A stretch of 63,052 nt of DNA, taken from contig DGQT01000056.1 of the NCBI GenBank assembly GCA_002390845.1, positions 1 through 63,052 of the forward strand. Direction: 5' to 3'. Both the position numbers and the translations under genes were made by a program. The notes beneath the pieces were generated by a model that was given only the letters and a program-made list of their open reading frames with translations, did not search any database and was not told the origin of the DNA. Positions within the stretch are counted from its first letter, which is position 1, and each line of letters starts with the position of its first letter. Positions 32,857 to 41,086 of the stretch are shown in pieces. This DNA is from Chitinophagaceae bacterium UBA4407. GTDB lineage: Bacteria; Bacteroidota; Bacteroidia; Chitinophagales; Chitinophagaceae.

Positions 32857-35328
32857 TTAAGCAGTTGATTTCTTTTTTCGTACTTCAAAAAATACTGCCG
32901 GCACAAACAACAACAGAATAATCCATGCAGAAGCCGAGGTTATCTTCCAGCCTATGGCATGGCTTTCGGGCTCAAACCTGAATTCAATGGTATGCTCACC
33001 AGCAGGAACCATCATGCCACGCAATACATAATTTACTTTAGCGTACTCAGATTTTTTGCCATCAACATAAACATTCCATCCTTCGCTGTAATATACTTCG
33101 CTGAAAACGGCAGCCTGCTCAACAGATGATTTGCTTTTGTACACCACTGTATCGTTATGGTTGCTGATCATTTGTATGGTAGCTGCAGAATCAAACACCG
33201 TAACATTTTTTAAAACATTGCTGAAAGATTTTTCAGTAATAGCAACCTCTTTAGGATTAAAGGTATCAAGGCCTTTCATTACTTCCTGGGGCGTGTTTAC
33301 AAACGTAACATTTTTTACAAACCATGCGTTGCCCAGTGCCATAGGGTTTTGCTGTGCCTCCCCTTTATCAGAAATAATATATTTTGTATTCAACATATTT
33401 ATTACCGGCAGGCAATTAGGGAAACGGTAAAGCTGCGAGTCAATAAGATCCTGGTAAATGCTGAGTTTCGCCGGATTATAACCTCCAATCGATTTATGAA
33501 AATATGAGGTTAATGCACCTCCGTTAAATGCATCGTATATGCCTTGTCTCAGGTCAAGCACCCGGTATGAGCTTTTATCCTGTAGAATTTGATTGTCTGC
33601 AGCCGTAGGTATAAAAGCATTATCGTGATCTTCTTTTGTTACATAGTCTTCAGAATTCATATACTTTACATCTATGGCCATAATATCAATAAAAGAAAAT
33701 ACGCCAATGATTGTAATAACAATTGCTGGTTTAAGTTTGTTTTTAAGATAAAGCCATATTGCACCGGCTGCCACTGCAATAAAAAATAAAGACCGTAAAA
33801 GATCATTCATAAACAATCCCTTTCTGTCTTCCTGTAAAGCGCTGATGAATTGTTTTATTGGGGTTTTAATTTCTTCCTGCAATGAACTTACCCGCTTCAA
33901 TATATCCCTGTCATTATCGCTCATATAATCAAAACTGAAATAAAGCATAAACAGGATGGCAAAAATTCCACCGGTAACCATCAATACCTTTTTATATGGG
34001 GCTATCAACGCAGCATTGTTTTTCGCATCAGATAAAACTTTTTCAAGTGAAAGTGTAGCCATCATGCCGAATAACAATGTTGGCACAACAATGATCATAC
34101 TGGGTGCCCTGAATTTATTGTACATGGGCAGGTATTTCAGGAACAAACTGTTTACTTCTTTAAAATATCCTCCCCAGCTCATGATAATCGTAACAACACA
34201 GCAGCTCAGTATCCACCACCTGTATTTTTTATCTGCAATAAAAAAACCAAGAACTGCCAGAAAGCAAACGATAGCACCCACATACGGTGGCCCTGATGTA
34301 GATGGGTTAATACCACCCCAGTAATAACGAAGGTTACTTACCAGTTGCTGGCCCAGCTCCTGTGGCATACTTTGTAATGCCTGTATGGCTTTTGATTGTT
34401 CCTGGCTTACCTCTGCACGGCCACTGCTGCCGCCAAACATACGGGGCACCATCATTACAAAAGGTTCGCTGATACCCATGCTGTAACTAAAAGCATAATC
34501 TTCGTTTAAACCACTTGTGCTTTCTGCCTTACCATCCGCTGCTTTACCCAGATCGCTTCCTCCGCGAATGGTTTCTTTGCTGTATTCATAGTTGGTTAAC
34601 AATGCAACTGCATTGGTAGAAACGCCCACAACTGCTGCAACCGCTAAAGCGGCAACAGTAATAAACAGGTTTTTAAAATCTTTTTCCCTTATACATTTTA
34701 TTGCAAATGCACCGCCCATAAACAAAGCGATAATACCGGTGTAGTAAACAATCTGGTAATGATTTTCTGCTACCAGCGCGGAAGTAAAAAGCGCCGTAAG
34801 CGCAGTGCCCCACCAGTAATTCTTTTTAAATAAAATCTGTAAGGAAGCAATAAACCCGGGCATCAGCGCAATGGAAAACATTTTTGTTACGTGCCCAACT
34901 GTAATGATGATTGGGTTATATGTTGCGTATCCGTACATAAGGGCTCCTATAATCCCTATCCATGGCCGCACCCCAAGAACCTGTGATAAAAAATAAAAAC
35001 AGATACAGGCAAGAAAAAAGAAATTCAAAGGCGACGGGAGATACAGTGATAGAAGGTTTATAAAGTAGGCCGGCAAAACATTATTGCTGTAACCAATGAT
35101 TAAATAACCCGGCATTCCGCTAAACATACCATTGGTCCACAGGGGGGCATGACCATTTATATCCATGTAATTTTGCTGGTCTTTACTCATGCCTGCCCAT
35201 TGGGTAAGGTCACCTTGTTCAAGTACTTTACCTTCCAATGCAGGCTTACAATACACAGCGGCAACAATAAGAAAGATAACAATTGCAATAATATGTGGGG
35301 TTAATTTTTGCCAGTTGAAATGCTTCAT
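32857..35328 (-). CDS. YfhO family multi-spanning membrane protein
   Basis: 823 residues from MKHFNWQKLTPH; an ATG at 35349 is also in frame but precedes an unusual MRHIFII leader. Around a dozen hydrophobic segments fill the first two thirds, with a periplasmic-type loop near the N-terminus (EQGDLTQWAGMSKDQ, then FSGMPGYLI) typical of YfhO/GT-C proteins. The last third is a soluble beta-rich domain (YYSEGWNVYVDGK, AGEHTIEFRFEP). YfhO relatives glycosylate lipoteichoic acids in Firmicutes; in Bacteroidota they are thought to decorate surface glycans. Confidence 0.85.
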   Translation of the reverse strand: MKHFNWQKLTPHIIAIVIFLIVAAVYCKPALEGKVLEQGDLTQWAGMSKDQQNYMDINGHAPLWTNGMFSGMPGYLIIGYSNNVLPAYFINLLSLYLPSPLNFFFLACICFYFLSQVLGVRPWIGIIGALMYGYATYNPIIITVGHVTKMFSIALMPGFIASLQILFKKNYWWGTALTALFTSALVAENHYQIVYYTGIIALFMGGAFAIKCIREKDFKNLFITVAALAVAAVVGVSTNAVALLTNYEYSKETIRGGSDLGKAADGKAESTSGLNEDYAFSYSMGISEPFVMMVPRMFGGSSGRAEVSQEQSKAIQALQSMPQELGQQLVSNLRYYWGGINPSTSGPPYVGAIVCFLAVLGFFIADKKYRWWILSCCVVTIIMSWGGYFKEVNSLFLKYLPMYNKFRAPSMIIVVPTLLFGMMATLSLEKVLSDAKNNAALIAPYKKVLMVTGGIFAILFMLYFSFDYMSDNDRDILKRVSSLQEEIKTPIKQFISALQEDRKGLFMNDLLRSLFFIAVAAGAIWLYLKNKLKPAIVITIIGVFSFIDIMAIDVKYMNSEDYVTKEDHDNAFIPTAADNQILQDKSSYRVLDLRQGIYDAFNGGALTSYFHKSIGGYNPAKLSIYQDLIDSQLYRFPNCLPVINMLNTKYIISDKGEAQQNPMALGNAWFVKNVTFVNTPQEVMKGLDTFNPKEVAITEKSFSNVLKNVTVFDSAATIQMISNHNDTVVYKSKSSVEQAAVFSEVYYSEGWNVYVDGKKSEYAKVNYVLRGMMVPAGEHTIEFRFEPESHAIGWKITSASAWIILLLFVPAVFFEVRKKKSTA

Positions 35329-35470
35329 AATTATAAATATATGCCGCAAACCTACATTAACCCGTTAGAATCTCAAAAGTAAACTGGTAACTGAAAATTA
35401 ATTTTTTGTTTTAAATGCTATGCTTTACTTTGTTTTACACTTTAATCTAAACCATTTTAAACTTCACTCT

Positions 35471-36247
35471 ATGAAAATGAATGTTTTTAATCTAACTGCT
35501 TCAAGAACCTTATTGATTGCCTTAGCAACGGCAGCAACATTGTCGGCCTGTCAAAAAGAAAATATTAAATCTGCCGTCGCCCAGGCGCAGGCATCAACTG
35601 AAGAAAACAGCGATGCCTCTGTATTTATGTCTTCTGAAGGGACTAATTCAAAACTGGTGCTTCGTCCAGGCCCGGGCAACGGACAGGATGTGTATGTTGA
35701 AGACCGCAGTGGCGTTTCTTCAGGCAACATGAACTATGTTCCTGAGTTACCCATTAATTCATGGACGGGTGGTGGCACTTATATCACAACAAGGTCGTTC
35801 ATACGATTTAATGATCTTTCATTGATTCCCTCAACCGCAACAGTCGTTTCCGCAAAGCTTTTTCTTTATGGTATTTCCCAATCTTTAAATTCACCACAGG
35901 GGAATTCCTATTATCCAGGTTCTCCCTACAACGGCTATGGCGATAATCAGTGTCTGGTGCAAAAAGTAGTGGGTGCTAGCTGGGATGAAAGTACACTCAC
36001 CTATGGCACACAGCCATCAACAACAACTACCGATCAGGCTATTTTAAATCCATCAACAAGCCAATGGAATTATAATGCAACAGTTGATGTAACCAGGATG
36101 GTACAATCAATGGTAGCAAGCCCTTCAACCAATTATGGGTTTGCAATCAAGCTGGCAACAGAACAGCTTTACAGGTCTATCGTATTCGCCAGTTCCGAAG
36201 AGGCATCACGTTCACTAAGGCCAAGACTTCTTGTTGTTTATCATTAA
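35471..36247 (+). CDS. DNRLRE-type lipoprotein, paralogue of 29844-30602
   Basis: 258 residues from MKMNVFNLTASRTL; an in-frame ATG at 35420 would place an unlikely extension before the signal. The lipobox is ATLSACQKE. The mature part matches the other DNRLRE protein block by block: LVLRPGPGNGQDVYVED, RSFIRFNDLSLIPSTATVV, SAKLFLYGI, GNSYYPGSP, TSQWNYNATVDVTRMVQSMV and RPRLLVVYH. A degenerate promoter (TTTG 35405-35408, TTACTTTG 35425-35432) precedes it and a terminator follows. Function unknown. Confidence 0.8.
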   Translation: MKMNVFNLTASRTLLIALATAATLSACQKENIKSAVAQAQASTEENSDASVFMSSEGTNSKLVLRPGPGNGQDVYVEDRSGVSSGNMNYVPELPINSWTGGGTYITTRSFIRFNDLSLIPSTATVVSAKLFLYGISQSLNSPQGNSYYPGSPYNGYGDNQCLVQKVVGASWDESTLTYGTQPSTTTTDQAILNPSTSQWNYNATVDVTRMVQSMVASPSTNYGFAIKLATEQLYRSIVFASSEEASRSLRPRLLVVYH

Positions 36248-36267
36248 TTTTTTTTCAATTTTATTTT

Positions 36268-36300
36268 AAAAGGCTATCGCTGCAAACGATAGCTTTTTTT
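36268..36300 (+). terminator. Rho-independent terminator
   Basis: AAAGGCTATCG and CGATAGCTTT enclose a short loop and run into seven T residues. It follows the DNRLRE lipoprotein stop by 20 nt. Confidence 0.88.
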
Positions 36301-36306
36301 ATTTTT

Positions 36307-36479
36307 TTTAGCCAGGCAATTGTTTTCCATAGCATCTTCTCTTGCGTCGCACACTTGACCGTTCGGAAAACAGTTCAGCAATTGCGGAGTTGAACCAAAA
36401 GCTCAATATACAACCGGAACGTACAAGAGAGCGACGCAAGAGGCGATGACTGAAGATATTTAGCTGGGCTAAAAAAAAA
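36307..36479. repeat. Palindromic intergenic repeat, complete L-core-R
   Basis: L arm: TTAGCCAGGCAATTG, CCATAGCATC, TTGCGTCGCACACTTGACCG. The core is short, about 60 bp. R arm: GAACGTACAAGAGAGCGACG, CAAGAGGCGATG, TAGCTGGGCTA and an A-run. One of the most intact copies. The arms could form a stem of over 50 bp. Confidence 0.9.
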
Positions 36480-36549
36480 TCAATGCACCCAAAATAAAGA
36501 CTGTTGCCGGTATATCAATTTTACTTTGTAACTTTTACAAAAAATTGCT

Positions 36550-36804
36550 ATGCCCAACAGCCGACACAGACATAAAGGTCATCATCAGCACACAACTTCA
36601 CATACAAGTCCGCATGTTTCCAAGCCAAAACCCAAACGCAATGCAGCAACTTTAATGGCCATTTTTGTTGGCGTATTCGGTTTGGCCGCAGGTGCATTTT
36701 TCAGCGGCTATAGTATTACCTGGATTATTGTTGGGGCGATTGTGGGTGCCCTTACCGGATATTTTATTGGCAGCGGTATTGACCGAACTTTTGCAAAAAA
36801 ATAA
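36550..36804 (+). CDS. Small membrane protein with His-rich N-terminus
   Basis: 84 residues. The first 30 residues are rich in His, Arg and Lys (SRHRHKGHHQH), then two hydrophobic helices (about 35-54, TLMAIFVGVFGLAAGAFFSG, and 57-76, TWIIVGAIVGALTGYFIGSG) with Gly-zipper spacing (GAIVGALTG). Not recognised as a named family. The His-rich segment could bind metal ions or simply be basic. It precedes pdhA by about 145 nt but pdhA has its own promoter. Confidence 0.65.
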   Translation: MPNSRHRHKGHHQHTTSHTSPHVSKPKPKRNAATLMAIFVGVFGLAAGAFFSGYSITWIIVGAIVGALTGYFIGSGIDRTFAKK

Positions 36805-36898
36805 TTTCTTTTTAAAGATCGGGTGGTACATAATCCGGCAGCTTTAGCATTAATGACTGGTATAAAAAAATCAGTTTTAAGTTATGTAAAATTGCGTC

Positions 36899-36928
36899 TT
36901 TGCCAATTGTTACATTGTACTATATTTG
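36899..36928 (+). promoter_or_regulatory. Bacteroidota-type promoter of pdhA
   Basis: TTTG at 36899-36902, an 18-bp spacer and TATATTTG at 36921-36928 match the consensus. It fixes the pdhA start downstream at the GTG of 36949. Confidence 0.7.
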
Positions 36929-36948
36929 CCGCTCAAATTTTAATACAA

Positions 36949-37944
36949 GTGCCAACTAAATTCTCGAAAGAAACTTACCTGTACTGGTACGAACTCATGC
37001 AGTTCATACGACAGTTTGAGCTTAAGGCCGAAGAAATGTATAAGATGGCCGGTAAAATACGCGGTTTTTTTCATGCCTATATTGGCCAGGAAGCTATTGC
37101 TGCTGGTTGTATGACGGCAACCCGCCAGGAAGATCCGTTTATTACTGCTTACCGCGATCATGGACTTGCCTTATCCAAAGGTGTAAGTGCCAATTCTTGT
37201 ATGGCTGAACTGTATGGTAAAGCAACCGGTTGTGCTAAAGGCAAAGGTGGAAGCATGCACTTTTTCAGTAAGGAACATTACTTTTTTGGGGGTCATGGTA
37301 TTGTAGGTGCGCAAATCGGAACGGGCACCGGCCTTGCATTTGCCGAGCAATATAAAGGAACCGATAATGTAGTGCTTTGTTATTTTGGCGACGGAGCAGC
37401 ACGCCAGGGTATACTGCATGAATCCTTTAATCTTGCAATGACATGGAAATTGCCTGTGATATACATCTGCGAAAACAATAATTACGCGATGGGTACTTCG
37501 GTTGAAAGGACTTCCAATGTAATTGATATTTATAAATTAGCTGATGCTTATGAAATGCCGGCCGACAAAGTAGATGGCATGAGTGCAGAAGCGGTGCATG
37601 ATGCTGTAACCCGCGCCGTAAAAAGGGCAAGAGAGAATGGTGGACCAACCTTGCTGGAAATGAAGACCTACCGCTATAAAGGGCACTCCATTTCTGATCC
37701 GCAAAAATACCGTACAAAAGAAGAAGTTGACGAATACAAAGAACGTGACCCTATTTCGCTGGTTTTAAAAACAATTAAAGAAAATGGTTTTGCAACAGAT
37801 GAAGAAATAGCGGCGATCGATAACCGCCTGATAGCAGTAGTTGATGAAAGCGTGAAATTTGCTGAAGAAAGCCCATGGCCCGATGCTGATGAATTGTTGA
37901 AAGATGTTTATAAGGATGCTGATTATCCCTATATTGTAGATTAG
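36949..37944 (+). CDS. pdhA: Pyruvate dehydrogenase E1 component, alpha subunit
   Basis: Thiamine-diphosphate-dependent decarboxylation of pyruvate as part of the pyruvate dehydrogenase complex. 331 residues from a GTG giving MPTKFSKETYLYWYELMQF. In-frame ATG codons at 36823 and 36853 lie upstream of a consensus promoter, so they are not used. Visible are KIRGFFHAYIGQEAIAAG, the YRDHG block, GKGGSMHFF, the TPP motif FGDGAARQG to ENNNYAMGTS, and the phosphorylation-loop-like YRYKGHSISDP. The beta subunit is not in the window, so E1 beta must be encoded elsewhere. Confidence 0.93.
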   Translation: MPTKFSKETYLYWYELMQFIRQFELKAEEMYKMAGKIRGFFHAYIGQEAIAAGCMTATRQEDPFITAYRDHGLALSKGVSANSCMAELYGKATGCAKGKGGSMHFFSKEHYFFGGHGIVGAQIGTGTGLAFAEQYKGTDNVVLCYFGDGAARQGILHESFNLAMTWKLPVIYICENNNYAMGTSVERTSNVIDIYKLADAYEMPADKVDGMSAEAVHDAVTRAVKRARENGGPTLLEMKTYRYKGHSISDPQKYRTKEEVDEYKERDPISLVLKTIKENGFATDEEIAAIDNRLIAVVDESVKFAEESPWPDADELLKDVYKDADYPYIVD

Positions 37945-37990
37945 GGTATAGTTTTTACGTTTGCCTTTTATTATTGGATTTTCAATTCTA

Positions 37991-38016
37991 AAACGCCAGG
38001 TTAGTGCCTGGTTTTA
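37991..38016 (+). terminator. Possible terminator after pdhA
   Basis: CCAGG and CCTGG form a 5-bp stem flanked by A-run and T-run (AAAACG, GTTTTAAAAC). It is short and lies only 11 nt before the next gene, so read-through is likely. Confidence 0.4.
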
Positions 38017-38026
38017 AAACTCAAAT

Positions 38027-38719
38027 ATGACCGAAAAGAAAGTGAATGAAGCAGAAAGTGGAGATGTGCTTTTAAAAATAGAAAGTTTCTGGAAAAAATA
38101 TCAGAAACAACTGTTGATTGTAATTGGTGTAATTGTTCTTGGTGGCGGGGGCTGGTATTATTACCAGAATATGGTAGTGGGGCCAAAAGAAGATCAGGCT
38201 GCAGATGCAATTTATAAGGCGCAGCAGAACTTTGGAAAAGATTCTTTAAAAGCAGCATTGAATGGTGATGGAACCAGCAAAGGTTTTTTATACATCATTA
38301 ACAACTATGGCGGTACAAAAAGTGCCAATCTTGCTAAATATTACGCCGGGGCCTGTTACCTGCGTACAGGCGATTTTAGCAATGCAGTAAAATATCTGCA
38401 GGATTTTTCTACCGATATCAAACAGGTTCAAATGATGGCATACGGTGCTTTAGCTGATGCATATAGCGAACTGAATAAAAATGATGATGCCATTACATAT
38501 TATAAAAAAGCTGCAGAAACTTTTGACCAGGATGAACCCAATGCATCAGAATATCTGTTCCGTGCCGGTCTTAAACTCGAACTTGCCGGAAAAACAAAAG
38601 AGGCAGTTGACATTTACAAACAACTAAAAGATAAATTTCCGAGTACAGATCGCGGTCGCCAGGCAGATAAATACATTTATCGTTTAAGCAACGAGCCAAA
38701 CGAATTCAGCACAAAATAA
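38027..38719 (+). CDS. Membrane-anchored TPR protein (YfgM-like)
   Basis: 230 residues. A charged N-terminus precedes one membrane helix (about 30-48, QLLIVIGVIVLGGGGWYYYQ). Tetratricopeptide repeats follow (AKYYAGACYLRTGDFSNAVKYL, AYGALADAYSELNKNDDAITYYKKA, EYLFRAGLKLELAGKTKEAVDIY). The topology resembles YfgM/TPR_21 proteins, which sit at the membrane and assist protein export or folding. The stop lies 1 nt from the start of ribH, so the two are co-transcribed. Confidence 0.85.
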   Translation: MTEKKVNEAESGDVLLKIESFWKKYQKQLLIVIGVIVLGGGGWYYYQNMVVGPKEDQAADAIYKAQQNFGKDSLKAALNGDGTSKGFLYIINNYGGTKSANLAKYYAGACYLRTGDFSNAVKYLQDFSTDIKQVQMMAYGALADAYSELNKNDDAITYYKKAAETFDQDEPNASEYLFRAGLKLELAGKTKEAVDIYKQLKDKFPSTDRGRQADKYIYRLSNEPNEFSTK

Positions 38720-38720
38720 G

Positions 38721-39203
38721 ATGGCTACAAAAGGTAATACCGGATTAAACAAAGGCATCCCCAAATTGAAGGATGCCTTTGTTGTTATAGTGAAAACAGA
38801 ATGGAACGCGGCAATTGTAAACAAGCTGCAAGCGGGTGCAGTAAAGGTTTTCAAAGAATCGGGAATTGGATATAAGATAATCACTGTTCCAGGTGCAGTT
38901 GAGATACCTTTTATCATAAAAGCTTATGCAGAAGGCAATCAGCCGCCTGCAGATGCATTCATTGCTTTTGGCACCGTTATACGCGGCGATACACCGCATT
39001 TCGAATACGTATGCAACTCTGTAACCGATGGCATTTTATCTTTAAACATGATGCTGGATGCACCTGTAATATTTGGTGTGCTCACAGTAAATACAGAGGA
39101 GCAGGCATTAGAAAGAGTAGGGGGTAAGCACGGACATAAAGGTGAGGAAGCCGCTGTTACAGCCATCAAAATGGTTGCTTTGAACCGGAAACTAAGAAAA
39201 TAA
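38721..39203 (+). CDS. ribH: 6,7-dimethyl-8-ribityllumazine synthase
   Basis: Condenses 5-amino-6-ribitylaminouracil with 3,4-dihydroxy-2-butanone 4-phosphate, the penultimate step of riboflavin synthesis. 160 residues, normal length. VVIVKTEWNAAIVNKL opens the Rossmann-like fold; VPGAVEIPF, FGTVIRGDTPHFEYVCNSVTDGI (His in the catalytic loop) and PVIFGVLTVNTEEQALERVGG are typical blocks. Riboflavin synthase (60835-61422), which uses its product, is in the same window but not in the same operon. Confidence 0.95.
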   Translation: MATKGNTGLNKGIPKLKDAFVVIVKTEWNAAIVNKLQAGAVKVFKESGIGYKIITVPGAVEIPFIIKAYAEGNQPPADAFIAFGTVIRGDTPHFEYVCNSVTDGILSLNMMLDAPVIFGVLTVNTEEQALERVGGKHGHKGEEAAVTAIKMVALNRKLRK

Positions 39204-39212
39204 AAAGCCATT

Positions 39213-39270
39213 ATTGACCGGGCTAGGATATTTCATAGCATCATCGTTGCGTCGCACTCTTGTACTGCAT
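39213..39270. repeat. Palindromic intergenic repeat, L arm only
   Basis: It reads GACCGGGCTAGGATATTTCA, TAGCATCATCG, TTGCGTCGCACTCTTGTAC. It lies between ribH and the iron-sulfur protein gene. A short GGGCCAGGCTGAATAATTC near 40094 beyond that gene may be a further L fragment. Confidence 0.75.
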
Positions 39271-39324
39271 ATCTTTATTCATCAAACAATACAGATCAAC
39301 ACGATTCAATAAAGCAAACACTCA

Positions 39325-40044
39325 ATGAACGTTCAAATTTTTGTACCATGTTTTGTTGATCAGCTGTATCCTTCTGTTGCATTTAATATGGTAAAGGTTT
39401 TGCAAAAGGCAGGCTGTACGGTTGAATACAATACCAATCAAACCTGCTGCGGACAGCCCGCTTTTAATGCTGGCTTTTGGGGCGAGGCAAAAGAGGTTTG
39501 CAGCAAGTTTATCAAAGACTTTAGCGGTACCGATTATATTGTAGCACCCAGCGCAAGCTGTGTAGGTTTTGTGCGCAATTATTATACAAAATTGTTCGAT
39601 AATTCTTCTGTTCATAACGATGTAAAAGACCTGGGCAGCCGCCTGTTTGAGTTCTCTGAATTTCTTGTAAAAGTGATGGGCGTAGAAGATGTAGGCGCCA
39701 CATTAGAAGGCAAAGCAACTTACCACGACAGTTGCGCAGGTTTGCGTGAATGCCATATAAAACAAGAACCAAGAAAGCTGCTTGCCAAAGTTGCCGGTCT
39801 TGAATTAACCGAAATGAATGATGTAGAAACCTGCTGTGGTTTTGGTGGAACGTTTGCGGTTAAGTTTGAACCCATCAGTATTGCAATGGCCGACCAAAAA
39901 GTTACGAATGCACTTGCTACAAAAGCTGATTATATTATCAGCACCGATATGAGTTGCCTGATGCATATTGATGGCTACATTAAAAATAAAAACGCCAATA
40001 TTCAAACGATGCATTTGGCAGATGTGCTGGCAAGCGGCTGGTGA
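39325..40044 (+). CDS. LutA/YkgE-type (Fe-S)-binding protein
   Basis: 239 residues with two CCG domains: NQTCCGQPAFNAGF and, after a conserved DSCAGLREC, DVETCCGFGGTFAVKF. This matches the LutA/LldE subunit, which with LutB and LutC oxidises L-lactate in other bacteria; CCG domains also occur in heterodisulfide-reductase-type enzymes. No lutB or lutC gene is adjacent, so partners must lie elsewhere or the role differs. Starts at MNVQIFVPCFVDQLYP, typical of the family. No signal peptide, so it is cytoplasmic. Confidence 0.9.
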   Translation: MNVQIFVPCFVDQLYPSVAFNMVKVLQKAGCTVEYNTNQTCCGQPAFNAGFWGEAKEVCSKFIKDFSGTDYIVAPSASCVGFVRNYYTKLFDNSSVHNDVKDLGSRLFEFSEFLVKVMGVEDVGATLEGKATYHDSCAGLRECHIKQEPRKLLAKVAGLELTEMNDVETCCGFGGTFAVKFEPISIAMADQKVTNALATKADYIISTDMSCLMHIDGYIKNKNANIQTMHLADVLASGW

Positions 40045-40151
40045 GTAGTTTGTGGTTTATAGTTTGTAAAAAATCCTGAGCGGAGCCGAAGGATGGGCCA
40101 GGCTGAATAATTCTATTGAACATCCCTTAAGGAAACATTGAATATATAAAA

Positions 40152-40604
40152 ATGGTCACTAAAATGAAGCTGTTTCGTGGTTGTAATTTATTTCAGTTTA
40201 TCGATATTCAGCAGAGGCAAATGATAGAACCTAAATCATTTACTTTTGAAATTATTTTTACACATGATGGTTCAATTAGATGTGACGGTTCAGCGACATG
40301 TGGTTTATCAAGGCAAAACGCAATTGTAGGTCATCAAATTGACTCAAGGAAATTTAAAACTTCTGGTATTTCAACAACGCCACATTTTGAAATTGCTAAA
40401 AAATATGCATTGCATATTGATAAATATCCTTCCGGAATTGTTTTAGAACTTGATCTTGAAAATTTAGACCTTAGTAAATATGAAATAATTACCGTTGCTG
40501 AAAAAATCAAGTCTCCGAACAAGCCAGAAGATGAAGAAAGAATTTTAAAACGTTATGATAATTTAGCAATACCCCTTGACATTTTTAGAATTCATAAAAT
40601 TTAA
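40152..40604 (+). CDS. Orphan protein, possible ADP-ribosyltransferase fold
   Basis: 150 residues, or 146 from an ATG at 40164 (MKLFRG). Not recognised as a named family. The layout resembles ADP-ribosyltransferases: an early Arg strand (KLFRG), an STS-like loop followed by a helix (SGISTTPHFEIAKKYAL), a beta strand (GIVLELDLENL) and a late acidic motif (KPEDEERIL) at the place of the catalytic Glu. This is a motif-level reading only. The gene looks richer in AT than its neighbours and has no partner gene. If real, it could be a toxin or effector-type enzyme, or a non-catalytic relative. Confidence 0.6.
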   Translation: MVTKMKLFRGCNLFQFIDIQQRQMIEPKSFTFEIIFTHDGSIRCDGSATCGLSRQNAIVGHQIDSRKFKTSGISTTPHFEIAKKYALHIDKYPSGIVLELDLENLDLSKYEIITVAEKIKSPNKPEDEERILKRYDNLAIPLDIFRIHKI

Positions 40605-40690
40605 ACTTTTAAGAATAATCTTTATGCCACTGTTTGCCGCCTAACCAACGGCTTCGCTCCAATCTACGCTTAGGTAAAAGTTCCATGATG

Positions 40691-40752
40691 ATCCGAGCGT
40701 ACAAGAGTGCGACGCAAGTGAAGCTTCATAGTAATTCTTCTGCCCGGCTCAT
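40691..40752. repeat. Palindromic intergenic repeat, R arm only
   Basis: It reads AGCGTACAAGAGTGCGACGC, AAGCTTCATAGTAATTC, TGCCCGGCTC. It lies 4 nt from the stop of the convergent gene at 40757. Confidence 0.8.
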
Positions 40753-40756
40753 AAAT

Positions 40757-41047
40757 CTAATTATACTGTAACGTTGGCATCCTGAAAATCTGCCCGTCGT
40801 AAACAAAGAGTTCTTCAATGTTGTAGGTCCAGTATTTATAGAGCGGCGACTTGGAAATATACTTATCAACTTCTTCTTTTGATTCAGCATTCATTGTTAT
40901 CCAAACGGTTTGCGATTCCATGCTTACCGCATAACTGTCAATAATATTTTTATTAATGAGGTAGTTAATGTAAGTGCGGTGCGGCGGCACGAGCGACATA
41001 AATGTTTCGTCCATTTCGAAATGAATAATTGCCTGAAATTTTTGCAT
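40757..41047 (-). CDS. Small dimeric alpha/beta-barrel (YciI-like) protein
   Basis: 96 residues. The pattern of one long strand-helix unit (QKFQAIIHFEMDETFMSLVPPHRTYINYLINKNIIDSYAVS), a strand with TVWITMNAES, then KEEVDKYISKSPLYKYWTYNI matches the ferredoxin-like half-barrel of YciI and muconolactone-isomerase-like proteins. In such proteins a conserved His or Asp near the first helix can be catalytic; here only an HR pair (PPHRTY) is visible. Possible role: small-molecule binding or stress. Separated from mtaB by a 39-nt gap. Confidence 0.7.
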   Translation of the reverse strand: MQKFQAIIHFEMDETFMSLVPPHRTYINYLINKNIIDSYAVSMESQTVWITMNAESKEEVDKYISKSPLYKYWTYNIEELFVYDGQIFRMPTLQYN

Positions 41048-41086
41048 AGCAAAATATTTTAAAAGTAAAGGCAGCAGTCGTAGTTG

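Noticed and set aside
39325..40044. A full lactate utilisation operon (lutABC)
   Set aside because: Only the LutA-type gene is present; the next gene is an unrelated orphan.
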